Positions 34,955 through 42,990 of a stretch of DNA of 64,000 nucleotides are shown piece by piece; position 1 is the first letter of the stretch, and the number at the start of each line of letters is the position of its first letter. Made by a program: the position numbers and the translations under genes. This DNA is from Marinisporobacter balticus (GTDB lineage Bacteria > Bacillota > Clostridia > Peptostreptococcales > Thermotaleaceae). The stretch is taken from the NCBI RefSeq assembly GCF_004345705.1, contig NZ_SLWV01000003.1, positions 62,001 through 126,000 on the forward strand, written 5' to 3'. Below the pieces are notes generated by a model. The model saw nothing but the letters and a program-made list of their open reading frames with translations. It searched no databases and was not told the DNA's origin.

Positions 34955-36487
34955 TTAATGAAAAAAATTTCTAAATAAGCCGATGCTTTTAGTTTTATTA
35001 ATTTGTTTTTCCAGTAGTATATTCTTTGTATGTAAATTATGTATATTTGATTGCATTTTTTCTAATTGATTTTTATAAGTTTTGACTTCATTGAGTAATT
35101 CTTTATTTTTTTGATCAGATAATTTCTGATTGGATAGTATATTTTGAAAGTGTTTTTCTTTAATGTTCATATTTTTTTGATATTCTTTATGTTTTTCACT
35201 ATTTTCATGTAACATGTTTAAATATTGTTCATTTTGTTTCTTTAGTTGTTTTATTTCGTCTTTCAAAAAAGAAATATTACTTTCTAATGTTTTTAGGAGG
35301 TTGTTTTTCATTTCAAGTTCTTGATTTTTGTTGTATAATTCTAGGTTTACTTTTTTGAATGAATTTACAGATTGATCTTGTTGATGTGTAGAGGAATGTT
35401 TCTGTGAACTTAAACTATTTTTCTTTGAAATCGTATAAGGGGTGAAATCTATTGCTTCATTTTCAAAAGAGTATTCTATCTCGTGTAAGAATATAGGTGC
35501 AATATCAGATGGATTTTCAGACAATATATAGTTGGCATGATAGGGTAGGAGAGAGCTGTTAGGACTTTTTACAAATTTTATAAGATAAATAGATGTAGGG
35601 AGCAAGTCTATTTTATGTGGATCATTCCAAGTTGAATGATCTCCTAATTTTAATGAATAGAAAATATTTTCTTTTGTTAAGGTATAACATATAATAGAAT
35701 TTTTTATATATAAAAGCTGATGCCGTATAATAGGTTTATTTATTTCTAAAATAAGTGATAGGGTATATGGGATGTGTTTTTTACAATCAAAAGAAATATA
35801 TTTTATACAATAGTTTTTTTTGATTTTATCTATCCAACATATATGGATGATATCTTCTAGACCAACGATTGCATCCAAATGGAAAGATTTTAAAAATATA
35901 CAATTACTAACAAGTATAGGGGTTGACCATGTATAGGATGGAATAGAGAGATTTCTTATCATTAAATCATAAATGATATTGTTATTATTCAAGTAGATGA
36001 AATATAATTCATGATGTTCATTGCTAATGAGAATATATGGTTTTATATTTTCTTTTAAATAAAGTTTAGTAAGGACTTGCTTTTTCCAACAACGTTCCTC
36101 TTTGTAGTAAGCAACAATAGACCACAAATTTGGGGCATCTAAATTATGCCAACAAAATAAAATATATGGAGAATGAAGTGAGAATTTGATATTTATATAT
36201 TTGAATTCTTCAAAATCAAGATCTATTTCATATAACAAATGAGTAGTCCAAGTTTGACCATCATAATAATTGTAAAAAAAATCCCCATCACTATCCAGAA
36301 TAACTACACCGATATTCCCATTAGTGTCAATGGCAACATCGAATTCTAATATATTCCCATTACATAGTTTGATCTTCTCGTTTTTAGTATCTGAAAAATA
36401 GCTGATGCCATCATGTGACTCTGAAAAGAAATGTAGTATCTTGTCTAGTGTACATAAATGGATATTTGTGTTTTCTTTTATAGACAT
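34955..36487 (-). CDS. Putative beta-propeller / coiled-coil protein of the spore-surface island (paralogue A)
   Basis: A 510-residue protein without a signal peptide. Residues 1-340 show repeated short strands with aromatic-rich turns (FFYNYYDGQTWTTHLLYE, SYTWSTPILVSN, HSTWNDPHKIDLLP), the pattern of sialidase-like beta-propeller blades. Residues about 370-500 are a long coiled coil (LELYNKNQELEMKNNLLKTL and following), and the tail is SIGLFRNFFH. A second protein at 38551-40002 has the same plan and a similar end. No catalytic residues are recognised. A CATAnnnTA element upstream on the same strand suggests mother-cell expression. Function unknown; structural or adhesive role is inference. 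Confidence 0.6.
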   Translation of the reverse strand: MSIKENTNIHLCTLDKILHFFSESHDGISYFSDTKNEKIKLCNGNILEFDVAIDTNGNIGVVILDSDGDFFYNYYDGQTWTTHLLYEIDLDFEEFKYINIKFSLHSPYILFCWHNLDAPNLWSIVAYYKEERCWKKQVLTKLYLKENIKPYILISNEHHELYFIYLNNNNIIYDLMIRNLSIPSYTWSTPILVSNCIFLKSFHLDAIVGLEDIIHICWIDKIKKNYCIKYISFDCKKHIPYTLSLILEINKPIIRHQLLYIKNSIICYTLTKENIFYSLKLGDHSTWNDPHKIDLLPTSIYLIKFVKSPNSSLLPYHANYILSENPSDIAPIFLHEIEYSFENEAIDFTPYTISKKNSLSSQKHSSTHQQDQSVNSFKKVNLELYNKNQELEMKNNLLKTLESNISFLKDEIKQLKKQNEQYLNMLHENSEKHKEYQKNMNIKEKHFQNILSNQKLSDQKNKELLNEVKTYKNQLEKMQSNIHNLHTKNILLEKQINKTKSIGLFRNFFH

Positions 36488-36527
36488 TCACACCACCTAC
36501 CTTAGTTTAATATATTAATTGCAAGTG

Positions 36528-36536
36528 TATAGTATG
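36528..36536 (-). promoter_or_regulatory. Sigma-K-like -10 element upstream of paralogue A
   Basis: Read on the minus strand the sequence is CATACTATA, an exact CATAnnnTA, about 40 bases before the start codon. The AC expected 17 bases upstream is absent, so this is only a partial match. Confidence 0.4.
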
Positions 36537-36628
36537 TTAAAGATTTTTTTAATTAAATTTTTAATCTTTAATCACAAAAATAAAGGTAGATACATAATAT
36601 GCAAGTAGAACAAAAACTTTAAAGAGCT

Positions 36629-36656
36629 ACTTAAAAATATGATAGCACATATGCTA
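36629..36656 (+). promoter_or_regulatory. Sigma-K-type promoter of the SPOCS-like gene
   Basis: AC at 36629-36630, a 17-base spacer and CATATGCTA at 36648-36656 match the sigma-K consensus AC-N17-CATAnnnTA exactly. The start codon is 22 bases beyond the -10, with AAGGGGGA between. Confidence 0.65.
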
Positions 36657-36678
36657 TGAGTAAAAAGGGGGAAAATAT

Positions 36679-37500
36679 ATGTATAAGCCAACATCTTGTG
36701 GAATCAGCATATATACTCCAGGTGTAATTCCAGAAGAATTGAGAGATCAATTTGGAAATGCATGTGAATTAGTATGCGTTCAAATCCCAAAAGTTTATGA
36801 TTCATGTTTATTAAGAGAATGCTTGGTTGGAGAACCTGACAAGGCAAAGCCCGAAGAGGGAATCTTCTTTGATTCAGATCTTCGTGTAAGAATTGATTGT
36901 AGTGCAGATGGTATAGTAAATCCAAGAGTAGTAGGTCTTGTACCTGGATCATTTAAAGTGATCAGCAAAAGACCAGTTTCGGCAGATCCTGATAGAAAAT
37001 TCATTACTTTCACATATCAATTAAGAATATTATATGATATCGTATTTGATGATGGAACCATATCTAAAGACAATGAACTACTATTAAGAAGAAGTGAAAC
37101 GGTTGGGCCTTTATATTGTCCAGAGTCTCTCGCAATTATTAGAGAAAGTAAAGTAGATCAATCTGGAACAATAAAACCTGCAACAGATGAAGATGATGAG
37201 ATTGTAAAATTAGAAATCGTAGCGAGAGTTCTTGACGCCCAAATTGTAAAGGAAGATTGTGATACGCCTTGTGACCCTTATGATGATGTATGTTTTGCAG
37301 TATTTACAGTAGGAATTTTTAACATTATAAAATGTGAATTGATTGTACAATTAGTTATACCAGCATTTGGATTCTGTCCACCACCTGCACCATGTGAAAA
37401 ATTGGGAGAGCCTTGTGAGATATTTAATCAACAATTGCCACCAGATTTCTTCCCACCGCAATTAGATGATTTCATTACTGGTCCGGGATTAGATTGCTAA
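36679..37500 (+). CDS. Cysteine-containing SPOCS-like spore-surface protein (paralogue 1)
   Basis: A 273-residue protein, acidic, with no signal peptide. The start region CELVCVQIPKVYDSCLLREC resembles clostridial SPOCS/DUF3794-type spore proteins. Beta-strand-rich sequence follows (FITFTYQLRILYDIVFDDG, ELIVQLVIPAFGFC) and the tail is Cys/Pro-rich with PPDFFPPQLDDF. The protein at 40249-41001 shares the CVxxxKVY start and DDFFPPK tail. Expression from a sigma-K-type promoter fits a coat or exosporium protein. The family label is from pattern recognition and should be tested by profile search. Confidence 0.6.
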   Translation: MYKPTSCGISIYTPGVIPEELRDQFGNACELVCVQIPKVYDSCLLRECLVGEPDKAKPEEGIFFDSDLRVRIDCSADGIVNPRVVGLVPGSFKVISKRPVSADPDRKFITFTYQLRILYDIVFDDGTISKDNELLLRRSETVGPLYCPESLAIIRESKVDQSGTIKPATDEDDEIVKLEIVARVLDAQIVKEDCDTPCDPYDDVCFAVFTVGIFNIIKCELIVQLVIPAFGFCPPPAPCEKLGEPCEIFNQQLPPDFFPPQLDDFITGPGLDC

Positions 37501-37507
37501 TTTACAA

Positions 37508-37554
37508 ACAAATAGAATGAGATGTTCAGGCAATGAACATCTCATTCTATTTGT
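37508..37554. terminator. Long hairpin after SPOCS-like gene 1
   Basis: A perfect 21-bp stem (37508-37528 with 37534-37554) around loop GGCAA, eight bases after the stop codon. Confidence 0.85.
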
Positions 37555-37557
37555 AGA

Positions 37558-37599
37558 CTAAAAAACACCTAGACATTGTAAATTATAGGTGTTTTTTAG
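37558..37599. terminator. Bidirectional terminator between converging genes
   Basis: A perfect 14-bp stem CTAAAAAACACCTA/TAGGTGTTTTTTAG with A- and T-runs on both strands, serving the leftward gene that ends at 37612 and backing up the preceding hairpin. Confidence 0.88.
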
Positions 37600-37611
37600 A
37601 AAATTGATGGA

Positions 37612-38388
37612 TTAATCTGTAATGCAAGGGGGAATGCGTACTTGACGATTTTGTAGTATTTTAAGCGTAAGTTCTATAACCATTTTTTCTTCAATTTTAC
37701 TAAATAACTTTTCTTCAAAAGGAAGTGTCCCTTTAGTTGCGTGTTGACGATTGAGGTACTCATCAAACTCAACGATTCTACTATTGATTAATTCACAGAA
37801 AGGAAGTTCATTAAAGTATTCTGTACTTATTTGGTTAAATTCAGAAAAATCACCAGACAATAAATTGTCTTTTTCTGCAAAATTAGGACTCTTTAAATCT
37901 TCTCTTTTGAAATATTCGAATTCTTCTCTAGTAGTAGTAACAACAGGTAATGGTGCTATGCCATTGAAAGTGACAGGCGTTACACATTCGAAGGGGACAT
38001 CTATCGTACAATGTTTAATATCTCCACATACACCTTGTTCAGTTGAACAACACCCACGCGTAGCATAATCAATATTTTTACGGACAAATCCTTTTATGAA
38101 AAGTTTATTGGTGTCTTGTAGAAGCAGGCATTGCGTGATTTTCAATCGTTTATGAATTTGTTTTACTTCCAATGCAGGTTCAGGTAGGTTAATTATTGAA
38201 GAAACGTCAATCTGTAGATTAAGTTCTGCGAGGACTACAGGTATTTTAGCGATAGCACCTGCCTGTAATGAGGTGATAGGAACAGGTATATTTTCACACT
38301 CTGTTAAAGTATTTCCAGTAATGGAAACACATGGTTTCTTCGGATATATTTTTTGGTTTTGAGACAGATTATATTTGTTCCAAGGCAT
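37612..38388 (-). CDS. Putative SPOCS-like spore-coat protein
   Basis: A 258-residue protein with no signal peptide. The central part (KIPVVLAELNLQIDVSSIIN, LKITQCLLLQDTNKLFIKG, FVRKNIDYATRGC) resembles clostridial SPOCS-type spore proteins, followed by a cysteine pattern (CCSTEQGVCGDIKHC) and VPFECVTPVTFNG. The C-terminal third is charged and helical (FSKIEEKMVIELTLKILQN). GGAGGG precedes the ATG. Converges on SPOCS-like gene 1. It looks like a different subfamily from the proteins at 36679 and 40249. Role in spore coat assembly is inference. Confidence 0.6.
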   Translation of the reverse strand: MPWNKYNLSQNQKIYPKKPCVSITGNTLTECENIPVPITSLQAGAIAKIPVVLAELNLQIDVSSIINLPEPALEVKQIHKRLKITQCLLLQDTNKLFIKGFVRKNIDYATRGCCSTEQGVCGDIKHCTIDVPFECVTPVTFNGIAPLPVVTTTREEFEYFKREDLKSPNFAEKDNLLSGDFSEFNQISTEYFNELPFCELINSRIVEFDEYLNRQHATKGTLPFEEKLFSKIEEKMVIELTLKILQNRQVRIPPCITD

Positions 38389-38489
38389 TTTTTTCCCTCC
38401 AATTTTTTTTTAGATGTAAGACAAAAATTTCGTGTCCTTAATCCTAGTACATGTTATTCATGTTGTCCTAGATAAGTTACTATTCATCT

Positions 38490-38524
38490 TGTTAAATAAA
38501 AAATAAAATTCTGCTTTCGCAGAA
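38490..38524 (-). terminator. Terminator after paralogue B
   Basis: TTCTGC/GCAGAA stem with a TTTC loop (38509-38524); on the minus strand it is followed by TTTTATTTTTTATTT. Confidence 0.75.
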
Positions 38525-38550
38525 CTTTTGATCAAGATAAAAAACAACAA

Positions 38551-40002
38551 CTATTTAAACAAATTCTTAAATTTTAGAAACAGATTATTATTCGTACTTT
38601 TTAAGCATTGCTCAAGTTTTGAATAGAGCTGTGTTAGTTCTTCAATGCTAAGCACTGTTATTTCCTGTTGTTTATTTAGAGTGCTTAATAATTGACGGAT
38701 AGCTTCCTGTTCTTTTCGAATATCTTGAAGGATAGGTATTAATTCTATCAATTGATCATTTATATCTAATATTTCGGTATTATTATTTTCTTCAGATTCT
38801 TGTTCGATATCTTCATTCTCTATATTTAAATTCAGTGGTGTTGAAGCATCAGCATCAACATTTGAAGATGAATGAATTTTGGGTATATTGACGAATTTGT
38901 TAGGGGTTTGATGATCATGTGCTGAACGAAACATGTATTCTTGTTGAGTAGATTGCGAATAGTCTTTAAAAGGCATCGCATCTAGTCCAATGATGAAAAA
39001 TTCGTGATTTGCTAATAATCCATAAGTAATCGGGATTTTAATTTCTGACCAGGATTTATAGATATTCCCTATCACAGAAATAGAAGATAATTTATGATTA
39101 GGATCCAATTCAATTTTAGTAGATTCGCTCCATGTATTATCTAATATATTTTTACTTTTATTAAAATATTTATTATTTTGTTTCCATAATATTTCGATAT
39201 TATTTTCAACTTGAAAAATAAAAGGATGAGTACTGTTAGCGCCTTCACTTGATATTTTTTTGACTTCAGACCAATCGGGTTTAGAAGAATTAATTTTAGG
39301 ATTATACAGATAAAATACTCCGAGATTATTATTATAGAAACCAGACCAAGCAATATGTGCACCATTTGTATTATCACAAAGTATAAAGGGATGCGTATTA
39401 TCTTGTGAAAGATTACTTATTTTGGTAGGAATACTCCATGAATGGTAGGCATAGTTGTATTTACAATAATATATTTGATATTTTTTATCATATAAGGATT
39501 TGAATACAATATGCATATTATTATGAGGATCAATATCTACATGAAAAGGCAGATCATATTTTTCTGTGATGATATCACATACTTTTTCATTAATCCATGA
39601 TTGTGTATTCCAATAGTGATGCTTTAGTGTCCATAATTCAGAATGAATGATATTTGAAATAGCCATTAAAATATGAATGTGATCATTGACAATAAACAAT
39701 TTCAAGTTTTTAAATTGATAGGATTTTGCATCATATTTTGTTAGATATCTACAATCCCATTTATTATCTCTATAAATGCAATACTTTAAATCTCCTGATG
39801 AAGAAATACTGACAAGATGAAATCTGCCAAGATTATCTATATCGATACAATAATCTGTTACATTTTCACTGATTTTTACTGTAGCATAAACTTCATTATT
39901 CTTAATGGTTTTCACATATACATCTTTGTTAATACAATGAAAATAGTATATGAAACCAGATTTACTATAATGTAGATATTGTTGATCAGAAGTAAATTCC
40001 AT
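38551..40002 (-). CDS. Putative beta-propeller / coiled-coil protein (paralogue B)
   Basis: A 483-residue protein with the same plan as 34955-36487. About 320 residues of repeated blades carry motifs such as YCIYRDNKWDCRYLTKYD, QSWINEKVCDIITEKY, HSWSIPTKISNL and NTWSESTKIELD, the last three fitting a W-S-x-P/S-x-K/xI blade pattern seen in sialidase-like propellers. A low-complexity linker and a C-terminal coiled coil (ILQDIRKEQEAIRQLLSTL) end in FLKFKNLFK. No Asp-box set or catalytic triad is evident. GGAGGTG precedes the ATG. The gene is flanked on both sides by SPOCS-like genes. Confidence 0.6.
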   Translation of the reverse strand: MEFTSDQQYLHYSKSGFIYYFHCINKDVYVKTIKNNEVYATVKISENVTDYCIDIDNLGRFHLVSISSSGDLKYCIYRDNKWDCRYLTKYDAKSYQFKNLKLFIVNDHIHILMAISNIIHSELWTLKHHYWNTQSWINEKVCDIITEKYDLPFHVDIDPHNNMHIVFKSLYDKKYQIYYCKYNYAYHSWSIPTKISNLSQDNTHPFILCDNTNGAHIAWSGFYNNNLGVFYLYNPKINSSKPDWSEVKKISSEGANSTHPFIFQVENNIEILWKQNNKYFNKSKNILDNTWSESTKIELDPNHKLSSISVIGNIYKSWSEIKIPITYGLLANHEFFIIGLDAMPFKDYSQSTQQEYMFRSAHDHQTPNKFVNIPKIHSSSNVDADASTPLNLNIENEDIEQESEENNNTEILDINDQLIELIPILQDIRKEQEAIRQLLSTLNKQQEITVLSIEELTQLYSKLEQCLKSTNNNLFLKFKNLFK

Positions 40003-40248
40003 ATTATTACACCTCCAAATTTATAAACAAAAAGATTTGTCCTATTATAATCTATTTAATAAAAAAGAAAAAATGACATGAATAACAAAAAAGTATAGAC
40101 TATTCTTTCAAATACCTTTCAAACTATAGAAATATAATATTTGATAATTAAAATAAAATTATAATCATATGATGGTATGAGAAGGATAATGATAAAATTC
40201 TAAATCTAGAAGAAAGATATTTAATATAAAAGAAAGGAGAATGGATAG
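40003..40248. other. Divergent region between paralogue B and SPOCS-like gene 2
   Basis: AT-rich spacer. On the plus strand AC (40076) N16 TATAGACTA (40094-40102) and, nearer the gene, CATATGATG near 40169 are each one mismatch from a sigma-K -10; neither is convincing alone. AAAGGAG before 40249 is the ribosome site. Confidence 0.35.
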
Positions 40249-41001
40249 ATGACGAAAAACGTTTTTAATACCAATAAATCAATACATCAGAAAATTGCTG
40301 AGCCTGCTCCGTATGCTACATATGATAGTCATATGCGTAAACGTACAGAAAAACAATTAGAGATAATAACGGATACCATAGAACCTGTATGTGTTTTAGC
40401 AGATAAGGTTTATTCCTATTGCCAACAAAGAGATTGTTTTCCAAAATTTCGAGTAAAGATAGGGAATCAAGAGGAGCAATTTCAATTTGTGGGGATAACT
40501 TTTCAAGAAGGATGCATAGCTGAAGGGACACTGAATGTTACACCAGTAGGATCAAAAAGACCCAATTTTTCTAGAGTGAAATTTATGCTAAAGATTCCTT
40601 TTACAATAAGCTTAAGAAATAATGCCTCTCATGAAACTATAAGCATAAATGGATTGCTACCAGATATATTAAAAGATGTTGTTTTATTTATGCCGGAAGC
40701 AAGAAATGAATTTAATTTTAGAATTGTAGTAGAAACACGTTCTGAAGTGTTAGCGCCTCCAGAAATGATTAAGGAAGAAATTGAAATTCCAATAGGTATA
40801 TTATCAGTAATTCGGGTAGTTGGAAGGATTCAGGTATTAATACCGGCGTATAGTTTATCTCTTGAACCTCCAGAAGCTGAAAATTACGAGGAAGTAGAAA
40901 AATCAATGTGTCAAGAATTTGGAAATAGAGTATTTCCAGATGACTTTTTCCCACCAAAATTTAGAGATTTAGACATTGGGATGCAAATACCTAGAAAATA
41001 A
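40249..41001 (+). CDS. SPOCS-like spore-surface protein (paralogue 2)
   Basis: A 250-residue paralogue of the 36679-37500 protein: IEPVCVLADKVYSYCQQRDC at residues 44-63, a beta-rich middle (FSRVKFMLKIPFTISLRN, VGRIQVLIPAYSLSLEPP) and a tail FPDDFFPPKFRDL that matches the DFFPP tail of paralogue 1. It is less cysteine-rich at the C-terminus. No signal peptide. A hairpin terminator follows directly, then the glycosyltransferase genes. Probably a spore-layer structural protein. Confidence 0.6.
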   Translation: MTKNVFNTNKSIHQKIAEPAPYATYDSHMRKRTEKQLEIITDTIEPVCVLADKVYSYCQQRDCFPKFRVKIGNQEEQFQFVGITFQEGCIAEGTLNVTPVGSKRPNFSRVKFMLKIPFTISLRNNASHETISINGLLPDILKDVVLFMPEARNEFNFRIVVETRSEVLAPPEMIKEEIEIPIGILSVIRVVGRIQVLIPAYSLSLEPPEAENYEEVEKSMCQEFGNRVFPDDFFPPKFRDLDIGMQIPRK

Positions 41002-41034
41002 TAATCACCATAAATTTGGTGATTATTATTTTCT
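40998..41034 (+). terminator. Terminator after SPOCS-like gene 2
   Basis: AATAATCACCA/TGGTGATTATT stem followed by a T-rich tail, overlapping the stop codon. Confidence 0.8.
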
Positions 41035-41054
41035 AGAATGAAAAGAGTGATCAA

Positions 41055-42059
41055 ATGGATGTATTATTTCAAATAAGAAAAGATTATTTGAGCAATGTGG
41101 CGGGAGATAGTATAATCGTACAAAATTTAAGAAAACAGTTAATAGATTTAGGTGTAAAAGTAGACATACATACAGATGAAAGGATTAATTTAAGCAAATA
41201 TGATATTGTGCATATTTTTAATACAATACGCGTACAGGAAAGTTATCAATTTATGAAACATGCATTAAGTAATCATAAAAAGATTGTGCTAACACCTATA
41301 TACTGGGATCTTCAAAATTATCTTAGTGAGACGAAACAGACAGAAAAATTAGTATATTGGCATTATAGTGAAAAAAAGCGAAAGTTCTTATTTGATCATT
41401 GCGATATTTATTTACCGCATTGTATTGGCGAGGCGGAATTGATTATAAGGAATTATCACAATTATGTGAAATATGAAGTTATTCCTTATGGTGTAGATGA
41501 AAGATTTTCGATGGGTACGAAGCATTATCTTATGGATCAATATGGAATAGATAATTATATTTTATGTGTAGGAAGAATTAATGAACAGAAGAATCAGTTG
41601 GGCTTAATAAGGGCCCTTTCAAATGAAAAAATCCCATTGGTATTAGTAGGATCCGTGAATGATAAGCAATATCTTAAAAAGTGTATGAAAGAAGTGAATG
41701 GAAATATTCTACTATTGGATAATGTAAAGACGTCCCAATTAAATTCATTATATAAAAGTGCGAAGGTACATGTATTACCCAGTTGGATAGAATATCCAGG
41801 GCTTGCTAATCTTGAAGCAGGTATGGCTGGGTGTAATGTTGTGACAACAGAAATTGGGTCAACGAAAGATGTTTTTGGAGAGTTTGTAAGATACTGTAAT
41901 CCTTATGATGAGCAATCTATATATAAACAAACAATGGAAGCTTTCGAAACAGCTACGAATAATATATTTAGGGATTATATTATGGAAAACTATACTTGGT
42001 TGAAATCAGCTAAAAAAGTTAAAGATATATATTTATTGTTGACGGAACAGAAAAGGTGA
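41055..42059 (+). CDS. GT4-type glycosyltransferase
   Basis: A 334-residue GT-B glycosyltransferase. The C-terminal donor domain has CVGRINEQKNQLGLIRAL and the E-x7-E region in SWIEYPGLANLEAGMAG, diagnostic of family GT4 retaining enzymes. The N-terminal acceptor half begins DVLFQIRKDYLSNVAGD, lacking the usual glycine-rich loop. No membrane helices. Neighbouring CDP-sugar genes and the spore-protein genes suggest a role in surface glycan assembly; donor and acceptor are unknown. Confidence 0.85.
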   Translation: MDVLFQIRKDYLSNVAGDSIIVQNLRKQLIDLGVKVDIHTDERINLSKYDIVHIFNTIRVQESYQFMKHALSNHKKIVLTPIYWDLQNYLSETKQTEKLVYWHYSEKKRKFLFDHCDIYLPHCIGEAELIIRNYHNYVKYEVIPYGVDERFSMGTKHYLMDQYGIDNYILCVGRINEQKNQLGLIRALSNEKIPLVLVGSVNDKQYLKKCMKEVNGNILLLDNVKTSQLNSLYKSAKVHVLPSWIEYPGLANLEAGMAGCNVVTTEIGSTKDVFGEFVRYCNPYDEQSIYKQTMEAFETATNNIFRDYIMENYTWLKSAKKVKDIYLLLTEQKR

Positions 42060-42096
42060 TGCGTATTAGGTATAAATAATACGCATCATCTTTTTA
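42058..42096 (+). terminator. Terminator after the GT4 gene
   Basis: GATGCGTATT/AATACGCATC stem, 10-base loop, followed by ATCTTTTTAAA. Confidence 0.85.
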
Positions 42097-42119
42097 AATA
42101 TCCTACAAGAATGCGGGTA

Positions 42120-42147
42120 ACAAAATTCTTTTTATATACATAAACTA
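42120..42147 (+). promoter_or_regulatory. Sigma-K-type promoter of the CDP-sugar / glycosyltransferase operon
   Basis: AC at 42120-42121, 17-base spacer, CATAAACTA at 42139-42147: an exact match to AC-N17-CATAnnnTA, 76 bases before the rfbF start and just after the previous terminator. Confidence 0.65.
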
Positions 42148-42223
42148 AATTGAATAGATAAAACAAAATTGTGTGAGTTAACTAAAATGTAAAACTGCTT
42201 TAGAAAAGGTAAGGGGGAGAAAA

Positions 42224-42988
42224 ATGAAAGTTGCTATTTTATGTGGAGGTAAAGGATCAAGGATGAAAGAAATAACAGATGATATCCCTAAACCTCTAGC
42301 TGAAATTGATAATAAACCTATATTATGGCATATCATGAAAACATATATGTATTATGGGTTAAACGATTTTATTTTATTACTAGGCTATAAAGGAGATAAG
42401 ATTAAGGAATATTTTATGCACTATCATTGGAAAAATCATAACTTTCTGCTGGATGGTGAACAAAACAACATAAAGATGTTAGAGAAGTCTGAGCAGTGGA
42501 AAGTTACATTTGTAGATACAGGGATAGATACCATGACAGGAGGGAGAATTAAACAAGCTGAAAAATACATTAAGGATGATACATTTATGTTAACGTATGG
42601 AGATGGCTTGGCAGATATTAATTTAAATAAGTTATTAGATTTTCATAAAAAAAATGGATGTATTGGAACTGTAACAGGTGTGAAAAAAATCAATCAGTAT
42701 GGAACGGTAAGCGTAAAAAAAAATATTGCTCAATCTTTTCAAGAGAAACCAAGCACAGAAGAAATTATTAATGGGGGTTTCTTTGTGTTAAATAGGGAAA
42801 TTTTTTCTTATATCAAAAACGACAGGGATTGTACTTTTGAAAAAGAACCATTAGTGAACCTTACGAATGACAAGCAATTAGCAGTTTATTTACATAAAGG
42901 GTTTTGGACTGCTATGGATACGTATAAAGATCTTTTGCAGGTAAATGAAATGTGGAAAAATAATAAGGCCACTTGGAAGGTTTGGTGA
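42224..42988 (+). CDS. rfbF: Glucose-1-phosphate cytidylyltransferase
   Basis: A 254-residue nucleotidyltransferase that makes CDP-glucose from CTP and glucose 1-phosphate. The N-terminal signature CGGKGSRMKEITDDIPKPLA has the family pattern, and VTFVDTGIDTMTGGRIKQA and TYGDGLADINL (metal-binding Asp) are typical of RfbF rather than the dTDP-glucose enzyme RfbA. GGGGGAG precedes the ATG. It overlaps or abuts the next gene, whose product uses CDP-glucose. Confidence 0.92.
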   Translation: MKVAILCGGKGSRMKEITDDIPKPLAEIDNKPILWHIMKTYMYYGLNDFILLLGYKGDKIKEYFMHYHWKNHNFLLDGEQNNIKMLEKSEQWKVTFVDTGIDTMTGGRIKQAEKYIKDDTFMLTYGDGLADINLNKLLDFHKKNGCIGTVTGVKKINQYGTVSVKKNIAQSFQEKPSTEEIINGGFFVLNREIFSYIKNDRDCTFEKEPLVNLTNDKQLAVYLHKGFWTAMDTYKDLLQVNEMWKNNKATWKVW

Positions 42989-42990
42989 AA

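Noticed and set aside
36679..37500. S-layer or secreted adhesin for the cysteine-rich protein
   Set aside because: No signal peptide or SLH/CWB2 domain; SPOCS-like pattern and sigma-K promoter fit a spore protein better.
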